Positions 57,364-64,000 of a stretch of DNA of 64,000 bases are shown here, in pieces. The notes below the pieces were generated by a model, which saw nothing but the letters and a program-made list of their open reading frames with translations, had not been told where the DNA came from and made no database searches. A program made the translations under genes and the position numbers. Source of the DNA: an uncultured bacterium (GTDB lineage Bacteria; Cyanobacteriota; Vampirovibrionia; Gastranaerophilales; Gastranaerophilaceae); NCBI GenBank assembly GCA_949300485.1, contig CASGEL010000005.1, positions 24,453 through 88,452 of the forward strand, in the 5' to 3' direction. The first letter of the stretch is position 1. Every line of letters starts with the position of its first letter.

Positions 57364-58605
57364 ATGACATATTATAATATGCAGCCATTCAGGAAAAAGA
57401 AAGCGTTTACTCTTACAGAAGTATTGGTTGCAGTTGGCATAGTCGGAGTCATAGCTGCTCTTGTGATGCCTGCACTTATTTCAAATTATCAAACTAAGGC
57501 GATGAATCAAAACTATTCAAGAATTAAGCAAACATTAACGGATAGCTTAAGAGGTCTTGCTGTATCAGAGAATAAGGTTAATTTTGGAGATACTTCAATG
57601 TGGTTGGCTTCAGAACCAACATCGTATGATGGCAATGCCGGATTATTTTTGAAAAAGTATCTAAGAGTTAGTGAATATTTGGGTGAAGGCACTTCAACTA
57701 AGGCGAAGGAGTCGTTTGCTGATAAATATTACAGTTATGATAATGCCGATGGATCTTCTTCAGCCGGTAAATCAAGAAAAATAATAAATCCTGATACATC
57801 CGGTGCCTGTGCTATTTTAAAAAATGGGGCTACGATCTGTTTAAAACCTCAAGTGGGTGCGACCCCTGCTCATGGTATTATTGACCTGAATGGTAAAGAA
57901 GGTCCAAATGTTTTGAACAGGGATTATTGGGAGTTAACTTTATCAACAATAGAATTTAGTGATGTGGAAACCGAACTTTTAACCAATACTGTTCCTACGG
58001 AGATTTTAACAGAGGATCATGAAAACATAATTCCAAATGATGAAATTCCTTGTGGGGTGGATGATTACTCTGTTGAATGTTGTCGTTATAAAGCTGAAAA
58101 AGGTGCAGTAACTGGTCCTGATCATCAATGCTGTCAGAATCCTGCAGTAGCTTCTCAAATTTCTGTTTGTGCAAATGATATTGCATTGAGAGTTAATCTA
58201 TATCCTTCTCAGTGTAAGTTAAATAAAAGGCAAGGTTCAATTCCTAAGTGTTCGCAAAAACCTTATGTTCTATCGACTAATACGACAGCCACTCAAAATG
58301 GTAAAAAAATCTCTAAACTTCCTTCAAATCCTCCGAATTTGTATCTGTTTTGTGATGGTAAAAAGGTAGGTTATATGCCTAGCTCTACTTTTAGACAAGC
58401 AATTGAAACTAATTCTGTTTCTTATCCATTTACAATAACTTTTCCTTCATGTTTTTTATCATGTCCGCCATCTAAAAATCCAACATGTGGATATCAAAGT
58501 GGAGAAGGAATAAAATCTACAAAATCTTCAGTTGTATTTACCGAAAGTGGAACATATAAAGATTATAAGTATAATAATATAAATTGGTCAGTTACTTATT
58601 ATTAG
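57364..58605 (+). CDS. Type IV pilin-like prepilin
   Basis: A 413-aa protein with a class III signal: short basic leader (QPFRKKKA), then FTLTEVLVAVGIVGVIAALVMPAL, with the +5 Glu of pilins. The residue before the cleavage site is Ala, not the usual Gly. The large C-terminal domain is Cys-rich (PCGVDDYSVECCRYK; HQCCQNP) and ends in strands. The length far exceeds a major pilin, so it may be a minor pilin or adhesin. Start ATG 57364 follows AAGGAG. No pilus assembly genes are adjacent. Confidence 0.8.
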   Translation: MTYYNMQPFRKKKAFTLTEVLVAVGIVGVIAALVMPALISNYQTKAMNQNYSRIKQTLTDSLRGLAVSENKVNFGDTSMWLASEPTSYDGNAGLFLKKYLRVSEYLGEGTSTKAKESFADKYYSYDNADGSSSAGKSRKIINPDTSGACAILKNGATICLKPQVGATPAHGIIDLNGKEGPNVLNRDYWELTLSTIEFSDVETELLTNTVPTEILTEDHENIIPNDEIPCGVDDYSVECCRYKAEKGAVTGPDHQCCQNPAVASQISVCANDIALRVNLYPSQCKLNKRQGSIPKCSQKPYVLSTNTTATQNGKKISKLPSNPPNLYLFCDGKKVGYMPSSTFRQAIETNSVSYPFTITFPSCFLSCPPSKNPTCGYQSGEGIKSTKSSVVFTESGTYKDYKYNNINWSVTYY

Positions 58606-58623
58606 ATCTTCAATAAAAAATAA

Positions 58624-58656
58624 TAAAGAACAGATTCAGTACTGAATCTGTTCTTT
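58624..58656. terminator. Bidirectional terminator
   Basis: AAAGAACAGATTCAG-TA-CTGAATCTGTTCTTTA, perfect stem between convergent genes. Confidence 0.85.
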
Positions 58657-58657
58657 A

Positions 58658-59020
58658 TTATGTAAATATTTTTGAGTACGCATTTTTTATTATCATAAAA
58701 ATATTGATACATTTTGATATTTTATTTTCAGGAATTTTGAGTATTAAAAGTATAAGAGTTGTTATTATATCCTTATTTAAAATTTGTTCAAAGCTTGTTT
58801 TTGTTTCTTTTATATATGTGATTATATAGTCGATACTAAGATTTGCGATATTTATTATAGCTTTAATTTTGTATAACCTTTCCTTCAGCTTTTTTCTAGA
58901 TTCTGTTACTTGTTTGTTAGCTTGGCACACTTTTTGGTCAGCTATTCTTATTATTGAAACAATCCAGCTTGTTATTATTAATTCCGCAATAAATATGATT
59001 ATAAAAAATAGAGTTAGCAT
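58658..59020 (-). CDS. Membrane protein, unknown function
   Basis: A 120-residue Ile-rich protein with an N-terminal helix (LTLFFIIIFIAELIITSWIVSII), a central basic coiled stretch (VTESRKKLKERLYKIKAIINI) and a second hydrophobic part near the end (TTLILLILKI). The layout recalls the DUF948/YtxH type but similarity is not clear. Ribosome site weak. Confidence 0.5.
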   Translation of the reverse strand: MLTLFFIIIFIAELIITSWIVSIIRIADQKVCQANKQVTESRKKLKERLYKIKAIINIANLSIDYIITYIKETKTSFEQILNKDIITTLILLILKIPENKISKCINIFMIIKNAYSKIFT

Positions 59021-59106
59021 CTTTTATCTTTTCTTATTTTGTATTATATTATAAGAAATAATATATTATTATTTCTGTTTTTGGAATACGTCTAAAGGAC
59101 TATTTT

Positions 59107-60450
59107 ATGAATAAATTTAGATTTTATATATCATTAATATTAGCAAGAGTGCTTTATACTTCTATAAAATTGTTAGGTAGGTCTTCTGGAACTTCTTTTG
59201 CAGGGATGGTTACTTTAAAAATTTGTCCTGACTTTTTATCTTATTGTAAAGGTTATATAAAATCTTCCGCAATTACTGTTACAGGTACTAACGGTAAGAC
59301 AACAACATCAGGATTGCTTGCTCATATTTTAGAATCTAATCATAGCTCAGTGCTTCATAATATAAAGGGGGCCAATATGCTTACAGGTATAGCAAATGTA
59401 TTTGCCCTTAATATTAGTCCTTTTAAAACTTTTGATTATGCAGTTATTGAATCCGATGAAGCATATTTGACAAAATTGTATGATTATTTTAATGCTGATT
59501 TTCTTGTGGTAACAAATCTTTTTAGAGATCAGCTGGACAGATACGGTGAATTGTCTACAACGGCAAGTTTTATTCAAAATGCGATAGATAAATCTCAGGG
59601 CTTACTTTTATTATTGAATGCGGATGATCCGCTGGTTACAAATTTGGGCAAAGAAAAAGAAGCTTTGTATTATGGTTTTGAAGAAGTTGAATTTTGTTCT
59701 GATGTTCATAATACAGAATCAAATGCTCCTACAGAAGTTTTTAACTGTGTTTGCGGAAATCCTTTAGAGTACGATAAGCGATTTTTTGCGCAAGAGGGGC
59801 ATTACTACTGTAATGCTTGCGGTTTTAAACGTCCTGAACCTGACTATAAAGGTTATGTGAAAATTCATGCGGATTATTCTGAATTGACTGTAGCAGATAA
59901 AAGTGACGGTAAATCTTATAATTTTCGAGTGAATCTTGTAGGTTTATATAATGCATATAACGCACTTGCGGCTATTTCATATGCATTATTAACAGGTATT
60001 GATTATGATACTATTAAGAATGCTGTTGAATCTTATAAATCAATTTTCGGTAGGGCTGAAAAAAGATTAATAAAAGGCCATCAGGCATTGATACAACTAA
60101 TAAAGAATCCTACAGGAGCCAGCGAAGTTTTAAAAACTGTTGATTTATCTTCAAATATAGTCATTGCAATAAATGATAATTATGCAGATGGTCGAGATAT
60201 TTCTTGGCTTTGGGATAGTGATTTTGAACAATTAAAAAATGCACAAAATCCTATTATAACTTCCGGCATTAGAGCTAAAGATATGGCTGTAAGATTAAAG
60301 TATGCAGGAGTTCCGCAAGATAAAATTGTCGTATGTGAAGATATCAGATCAGCTGTTGAAATGGTTGCTAACTCTGAGAATAAAGATGAGAGGATTACTA
60401 TTCTTACTTCTTATACAGCATTGTTGAAAATTAGTAAAATGAAATTTTAG
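59107..60450 (+). CDS. murT: MurT-type Mur ligase (lipid II isoglutaminyl synthase subunit)
   Basis: A 447-aa Mur ligase of the MurT group. TVTGTNGKTTTSGLL binds ATP, followed by VVTNLFRDQLDRYGEL, the zinc insert CVCGNPLEYDKR..YYCNACGF that sets MurT apart, and a C-terminal domain with NDNYADGRDISWLWD. With GatD it amidates D-Glu of lipid II. No gatD gene is adjacent; pdxJ follows 14 bases later. Its presence next to kdsA-type Gram-negative traits is notable. Ribosome site AAGGAC. Confidence 0.85.
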   Translation: MNKFRFYISLILARVLYTSIKLLGRSSGTSFAGMVTLKICPDFLSYCKGYIKSSAITVTGTNGKTTTSGLLAHILESNHSSVLHNIKGANMLTGIANVFALNISPFKTFDYAVIESDEAYLTKLYDYFNADFLVVTNLFRDQLDRYGELSTTASFIQNAIDKSQGLLLLLNADDPLVTNLGKEKEALYYGFEEVEFCSDVHNTESNAPTEVFNCVCGNPLEYDKRFFAQEGHYYCNACGFKRPEPDYKGYVKIHADYSELTVADKSDGKSYNFRVNLVGLYNAYNALAAISYALLTGIDYDTIKNAVESYKSIFGRAEKRLIKGHQALIQLIKNPTGASEVLKTVDLSSNIVIAINDNYADGRDISWLWDSDFEQLKNAQNPIITSGIRAKDMAVRLKYAGVPQDKIVVCEDIRSAVEMVANSENKDERITILTSYTALLKISKMKF

Positions 60451-60463
60451 AAAGGATAAGATT

Positions 60464-61174
60464 ATGCTTTTAGGTGTTAATATTGACCATATTGCTACAT
60501 TAAGAAATGCAAGAGGCGGAAGTGAACCTGATCCGATTAGGGCTGCAGAGGTTTGCGAAGAATGTGGGGCGGCTTCTATTACAACACATTTACGTGAGGA
60601 TAGACGCCACATTAATGACAAAGATGTAAAATCATTAATTAAAGTGTTAAAAACTAATTTAAATTTAGAAATGGCCGTAACAGAAGAAATGCAAAATTTT
60701 GCATTAGAAATAAAACCTCATTCTGTTTGTCTGGTTCCTGAAAAACGACATGAAGTTACTACAGAAGGAGGTTTAGATGTGAAAGGTCAGTTGACAAAAA
60801 TTACTAATTTTATTCGACCTTTGACAGATGCAGGTATTCTAGTTAGTTTATTTATAGATCCAACAAGAGATCAGGTTATTGCCAGTTCTAAAACTGGTGC
60901 TCAGTATGTAGAATTGCATACCGGACATTATTCATTAGTATATGGAACTTTGGACGAAGAGGATGCTTTTAAAGATTTAAAAGAATCTGCAGAATTAGCA
61001 CAGACTCTTGGGTTAAGAGTTAATGCAGGACATGGTTTAAATTATCATAATGTTGGTAGAATGCATGAGATCGATGGACTCTGTGAACTTAATATCGGGC
61101 ACAGTATAATTTCACAAGCTGTTTTTGTTGGGCTAGGGAAAGCCGTTAAAGAAATGGCAGATTTAATTAAATAA
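60464..61174 (+). CDS. pdxJ: Pyridoxine 5'-phosphate synthase
   Basis: A 236-aa TIM-barrel enzyme of the DXP-dependent B6 route, condensing DXP with 3-amino-2-oxopropyl phosphate. LLGVNIDHIATLRNARGGSEPDPIRAA opens it; THLREDRRHIND, VCLVPEKRHEVTTEGGLDV, SLFIDPTRDQV, ELHTGHYS, and NAGHGLNYHNV complete the set. pdxA not in view. Ribosome site AAAGGA. Confidence 0.95.
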   Translation: MLLGVNIDHIATLRNARGGSEPDPIRAAEVCEECGAASITTHLREDRRHINDKDVKSLIKVLKTNLNLEMAVTEEMQNFALEIKPHSVCLVPEKRHEVTTEGGLDVKGQLTKITNFIRPLTDAGILVSLFIDPTRDQVIASSKTGAQYVELHTGHYSLVYGTLDEEDAFKDLKESAELAQTLGLRVNAGHGLNYHNVGRMHEIDGLCELNIGHSIISQAVFVGLGKAVKEMADLIK

Positions 61175-61188
61175 TAGGAAATATTGTA

Positions 61189-61518
61189 ATGTCAGAAAAA
61201 ACTCCAGAAGAAATTATTAAGGAAATGCAGTTGGTTGCAAATCAAATGGTACAAGATGATTTAGATGAAAACCCAGATTGTGCAAATGAATTTTTTGATT
61301 GTGATTGCTGTGGAAAAAATAAATGTATTGCTGGTTCTATACAGTATGGAATGTATAGGTTATGTAATGATTGCGTCTTGATTGCAGAAACGGGGTTTGC
61401 GCTAAATAAGTTTAAAGATATTCAAAATTTGATAGATGCAATGGAAGATAAGCGATTAGAGGAGCTTTGCAGTTTTATAAAAGAAGAAGAAACTCGCCAA
61501 AAATCTTTTGATAATTAA
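61189..61518 (+). CDS. Zinc-ribbon-like hypothetical protein
   Basis: A 109-residue acidic protein with CDCCGKNKC and LCNDC, a C-x-x-C...C-x-x-C pattern that could form a zinc ribbon, flanked by helices. No DNA-binding motif recognised. 14 bases after pdxJ, same transcript, ended by a terminator. Ribosome site AGGAA. Confidence 0.65.
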   Translation: MSEKTPEEIIKEMQLVANQMVQDDLDENPDCANEFFDCDCCGKNKCIAGSIQYGMYRLCNDCVLIAETGFALNKFKDIQNLIDAMEDKRLEELCSFIKEEETRQKSFDN

Positions 61519-61549
61519 AAAAGAAGGATTATTTAATCCTTCTTTTTTA
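61516..61549. terminator. Bidirectional terminator
   Basis: AAAAAAGAAGGATTA and TAATCCTTCTTTTTT pair with a minimal loop between convergent genes. Confidence 0.85.
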
Positions 61550-61556
61550 ATCTTTT

Positions 61557-62138
61557 TTATTTCCAAAAGTTGTTATCCGGGTTAGGTGGCGGTGGTAATA
61601 GAGGTCTTAATAGAAAACCTGGAGTTCCTAAACCCTGAAATGGTGGACGCGGTGGGTGTTCTTTTGCAAATCTTGCTCGTCCTTCAGCTTTCATTTGTTC
61701 CAGTTCTGCTTTTTGTTTTTTTGTTAATATTTTTTCAAATTCTTGTGTGTTTTCTTTTCTTATAGCATCTGCTTGTTTTTCAAGTTCTTTTATTTCGGAA
61801 AGTAATTCTTCAGTTTTTTCTTTTTGCATTCTTTCCGACATTCTTGACAGTTTTATAGTTTCAATTTCTTGACGTTTAAAATCTATTTGCATCATAACAG
61901 GTTTCATTTTTTCTCTGCCTTGTTGATGTATAATTTTTGCTTTTTCCTTTTGCTTTTCCGTTAATTGAAGGCGTTGTTCAAATTGGCGTTTAATTTCTTC
62001 TTTTGAAGGCTTTTGATTTATAGAGGCACTTTGATTGATTGCTTCTGTTGTTTTATCACAATTTGTATTTGCGGCAGCGCTTAGAGTGCCGGTTATCATT
62101 ATGGTTAATATAAATAATAATGAGAATGCTTTTTTCAT
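61557..62138 (-). CDS. Spy/CpxP-like periplasmic protein
   Basis: A 193-aa protein with a signal peptide (cleavage near LSAAANT). Two LTxxQ motifs, LTEKQKEKAKIIHQ and LTKKQKAELEQM, flank a long basic helix, as in the Spy/CpxP envelope-stress chaperones. The tail is Pro-rich (PPRPPFQGLGTPGF). Last gene of an operon with a sigma factor and its anti-sigma, so it is a likely output of that regulon. Ribosome site AAGGA. Confidence 0.82.
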   Translation of the reverse strand: MKKAFSLLFILTIMITGTLSAAANTNCDKTTEAINQSASINQKPSKEEIKRQFEQRLQLTEKQKEKAKIIHQQGREKMKPVMMQIDFKRQEIETIKLSRMSERMQKEKTEELLSEIKELEKQADAIRKENTQEFEKILTKKQKAELEQMKAEGRARFAKEHPPRPPFQGLGTPGFLLRPLLPPPPNPDNNFWK

Positions 62139-62155
62139 AATATCCTTTCTTATTA

Positions 62156-62653
62156 TTATAATAAATCTTTTAGTTCATTTGCTAATTCTTTTTTTGCATT
62201 ATATATTCTTGACTTTATTGTACCAATAGGGCATTTGAGTCTTTGTGCACATTCTTCGTAGGTATATCCATTTATTTCGCACATTATTATTACCTCTTTA
62301 AATTTTGGTTTTAAATGATTAATTGCACTGATTATTTTTTTCTGTCTTTCCTTTTGAACAGCATTAGAATCTGGCGTTCTTTTTTTGTCAGTAATATTGT
62401 ATAGAACGAATTCATCAGATGTAGAAGTTTGAGAAACCTTATGATAGGATGATTTTAAATAATCTAGAGATGCATTTTTGGCAATCAAATTAATCCAGCT
62501 TTTTATGGAACCTTGCTCTTTGTACTTATCAGAGTTTTTCCATATTTTTAAATATACCTCTTGTTCCAAATCTTCATTATCTTCTTTGGTGATAAGGCGT
62601 ATAATATTTTTAATATTCTGCTTGTTGGAATTAATTACTTCTTTAAAATTCAT
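62156..62653 (-). CDS. ECF-type RNA polymerase sigma factor
   Basis: A 165-residue group IV sigma factor. Region 2: DNEDLEQEVYLKIWKNSDKYKEQGSIKSWINLIAKNASLDYLKS (D-L-x-Q-E-x-x-x-K-x-W). Region 4: FKEVIIMCEINGYTYEECAQRLKCPIGTIKSRIYNAKKEL, with the recognition helix GTIKSRI. It binds -35/-10 boxes of envelope-stress type. Nine bases after its anti-sigma gene and upstream of the Spy-like gene. Ribosome site GAAGG. Confidence 0.9.
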   Translation of the reverse strand: MNFKEVINSNKQNIKNIIRLITKEDNEDLEQEVYLKIWKNSDKYKEQGSIKSWINLIAKNASLDYLKSSYHKVSQTSTSDEFVLYNITDKKRTPDSNAVQKERQKKIISAINHLKPKFKEVIIMCEINGYTYEECAQRLKCPIGTIKSRIYNAKKELANELKDLL

Positions 62654-62662
62654 ATACCTTCT

Positions 62663-63007
62663 CTATTCCAGAGAAATTAACCCGTATGAATCCACAGGAA
62701 AATTCAAATCTTCTGCACTTAGTGTTGTTCCATATTTAAGGGTGTCAGAGATATCCGTATTGAAGTTTACCAAACCTAAAGTTGTACCGCAAACCATTAG
62801 CATAAATAATGCACAAGCCGCTTTTACTTTTGTTGTATTTCTTCTTTTTTCGATAAAATAAGGTTTTGCTTCTTGTATAAGTTCTGAAACTCTAGCCATT
62901 TTTTCATGTTCAAGCCTGCAATCCTCACAGGTTTGAATATGTTCATTTAATTCTTTTTCATCTCTAAATGTAAATAGAGCTTCATACTTGGTACATTTTT
63001 CATTCAT
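62663..63007 (-). CDS. Zinc-binding anti-sigma factor
   Basis: A 114-aa protein with an N-terminal ZAS-type motif (HIQTCEDC, H-x3-C-x2-C; Cys also at position 5), one membrane helix (AACALFMLMVCGTTLGLV) and a short periplasmic tail. The layout fits a membrane anti-sigma factor that holds the downstream sigma factor until cleaved; RseP (45557) is a possible protease. First gene in the operon, unlike the usual sigma-first order. Ribosome site GAGG. Confidence 0.75.
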   Translation of the reverse strand: MNEKCTKYEALFTFRDEKELNEHIQTCEDCRLEHEKMARVSELIQEAKPYFIEKRRNTTKVKAACALFMLMVCGTTLGLVNFNTDISDTLKYGTTLSAEDLNFPVDSYGLISLE

Positions 63008-63027
63008 TTTGTCAACCTCTATACCCT

Positions 63028-63055
63028 TATAACGATTGTATACTAAAAAAGTTCA
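63028..63055 (-). promoter_or_regulatory. Possible ECF-type promoter for the sigma operon
   Basis: Minus strand: TGAACTT (63055-63049), 15-base spacer, GTTATA (63033-63028). The GAACTT box is like sigma-E-type -35 elements and the arrangement would allow self-activation. Confidence 0.45.
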
Positions 63056-63147
63056 TTTTTTTATAAATATTATTTTTTGTTACATTAAAGTTGAATTTTA
63101 GTTTATATTCAGCCATTTCAATACGTAAAGAATATGAGGTAAAAATC

Positions 63148-63176
63148 TTGCACAAACTTTTTTTTGATAGTACAAT
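63148..63176 (+). promoter_or_regulatory. Promoter of the EnvC-like operon
   Basis: TTGCAC (63148-63153), 17-base spacer, TACAAT (63171-63176), transcription start near 63183, 18 bases before the first ATG. Confidence 0.65.
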
Positions 63177-63200
63177 ATCTATCATATAAGGGGAGAATTT

Positions 63201-63305
63201 ATGGAATTTTTCAGAAAACATCGGAAAATAATAATTGCTGTAATTGCAGTTACTTTTATAGCATGGACTATAGGTTTGATGATGTTACCGTTATTTGTAA
63301 GATAA
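63201..63305 (+). CDS. 34-residue single-helix membrane peptide
   Basis: ATG 63201 follows AAGGGGAGAATTT. The product has a basic start (EFFRKHRK) and one helix (IIIAVIAVTFIAWTIGLMMLPLF), ending FVR. It looks like the membrane anchor of a SurA/PpiD-type protein without the chaperone domain. It lies seven bases upstream of the EnvC-like gene, in the same operon. Confidence 0.65.
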   Translation: MEFFRKHRKIIIAVIAVTFIAWTIGLMMLPLFVR

Positions 63306-63312
63306 ATATAAA

Positions 63313-64000
63313 ATGAATAAAAATAAACTGTTAAAATACGTATTAATAAGCTGGATAATGTGTGGAACTCTTTGTATAAGCGGGAGTTCAGTATTTGCTG
63401 CATCAAAATCTTCCCTTGACCAAAAATTAAGACAAACAAATAATAAACGTAATTATTTTTTACAAAAAAAGAAACAGGCAGATTTAAAGCTTCGTTCTGA
63501 AAAAAATAAGTTAAGTAATAATCAGCAACGTTTAGAAAAGGCTCAAGCAGAATTACGTAATACCACACAGAGATACAACTCGCTTGTTTCCAATTTGTCA
63601 TCAATGGAACATCAATTGAATGTTACAATTGAAGAATTTAAAAGTATAGATAAAGAAATGAAAACTCGTATCAGGCAGGTATATAAACACCAAAGAACTG
63701 GTATGTTTGAGTTGATTTTGTCTGCTACAGATTTGAATAATCTTATGGATATGTTTTATTTTGAAAAAATTATTATTCAAGATGATTATAGACGAATGCA
63801 GCAGGTTAAAGAAAAAGCAAATGAAATTGCTATGTTAAAAACTCAGGTTGAAAATCAAAAACGAATGGTTGAAGCTTCAATAAGGGATATCAATAATCAA
63901 AGAGCAACTATTCAAGGATCTATTGCTGAAAACAAGTCAATGATAGAACGTTTGCAAAAAGATAAAAGTTATTATGAACGTTCTGAGAGAGAGTTGGCCA
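63313..64000 (+). CDS. EnvC/PcsB-like coiled-coil protein, 5' part
   Basis: Open from ATG 63313 to the window end (229 codons, no stop). A signal peptide (ending SSVFAASKSS) leads into a long coiled coil (KQADLKLRSEKNKLSNNQQRLEKAQAEL) and the segment VYKHQRTGMFELILSATDLNNLMDMFYFEKII, which matches the PcsB/EnvC hinge (where x-G-x-x-x-x-x-x-L-x-S/A-x-D-x-x-x-x). An M23 (LytM) domain is expected beyond the edge. Activator of septal peptidoglycan hydrolases by analogy. Confidence 0.75.
   Translation, partial: MNKNKLLKYVLISWIMCGTLCISGSSVFAASKSSLDQKLRQTNNKRNYFLQKKKQADLKLRSEKNKLSNNQQRLEKAQAELRNTTQRYNSLVSNLSSMEHQLNVTIEEFKSIDKEMKTRIRQVYKHQRTGMFELILSATDLNNLMDMFYFEKIIIQDDYRRMQQVKEKANEIAMLKTQVENQKRMVEASIRDINNQRATIQGSIAENKSMIERLQKDKSYYERSERELA

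Noticed and set aside
63182..63604. 140-codon minus-strand frame near the right edge
   Set aside because: Antisense to the 34-aa peptide and the EnvC-like gene, both of which have good starts and family features.

Overview
This 64 kb window is an AT-rich bacterial chromosome segment with compact operons on both strands, almost every one closed by a hairpin terminator. The best fit is the non-photosynthetic cyanobacterial sister lineage Candidatus Gastranaerophilales (Vampirovibrionia/Melainabacteria). I infer this from: a Gram-negative outer envelope (kdsA); an S-layer-homology protein with a Cys-rich N-terminus; MurT; a type IV pilin-like protein; EF-hand and YtxH proteins; and several proteins with a short N-terminal F-x-G motif (PAFKG, PSFKG, SFTG, SFGR), which I recall from that group. 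The placement rests on recognition, not on a search.

Layout. 1-2.6 kb: a sodium-linked membrane cluster (5' end of a Na/Pi cotransporter, a NhaD/ArsB-type antiporter, an OadG-like subunit) and small membrane proteins. 2.7-3.1 kb: tRNA-Leu(CAG), a terminator, a structured 180-bp element and a second terminator. 3.1-8.2 kb: membrane proteins, a GH77-like protein and an F-x-G protein. 8.3-8.8 kb: a GC-richer repeat cluster. 8.8-17.2 kb: prs, aquaporin, GNAT, membrane pyrophosphatase, envelope proteins and the glutamate synthase small subunit. 17.3-18.4 kb: two paralogous divergent modules, each an XRE repressor plus a small helical protein, with matching operator-like DNA. 18.4-24 kb: rmuC, a DUF805-like protein, a redox-family protein, and the SpoU methylase/aminopeptidase P/parvulin operon. 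24.4-25.3 kb: tRNA-Gly(TCC) with a duplicated terminator, alternative hairpins and a MarR regulator. 25.4-39.3 kb: radA/pncC, a BlaI regulator with a serpin-like secreted protein, a VirB10-like envelope protein, GT2, tsaC, an EF-hand protein, mnmE and an F-x-G pair. 39.5-48.4 kb: a HEAT-repeat/queC/DUF366/SPOR operon, then kdsA/MBL hydrolase/pheS/rseP and a second NhaD-type antiporter. 48.4-51 kb: the SLH protein, a 48-aa gene and a candidate small RNA. 51.1-64 kb: surE, the PgpH-like HDIG phosphodiesterase/ybeY/dgkA operon, a YtxH/DUF948 operon, pilin, murT/pdxJ, an anti-sigma/sigma/Spy-like operon, and a 34-aa membrane peptide upstream of an EnvC-like protein that runs off the window.

Two features stand out. 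First, several genes without a Shine-Dalgarno sequence have a TATAAT-like -10 box exactly six bases before the ATG (2642, 14106, radA, 32398, 42896, kdsA), so they are predicted leaderless. Second, the twin XRE modules share a GACAT-N12-ATGTC dyad and a perfect GCCAATTGGC palindrome at identical spacing, which suggests a duplicated, self-regulated switch of unknown function. Envelope upkeep is the main functional theme (S-layer, LPS Kdo, peptidoglycan, intramembrane protease, stress sigma factor, VirB10-like domains), with sodium/proton energetics (two NhaD-like carriers, OadG, Na/Pi, pyrophosphatase) as a second.
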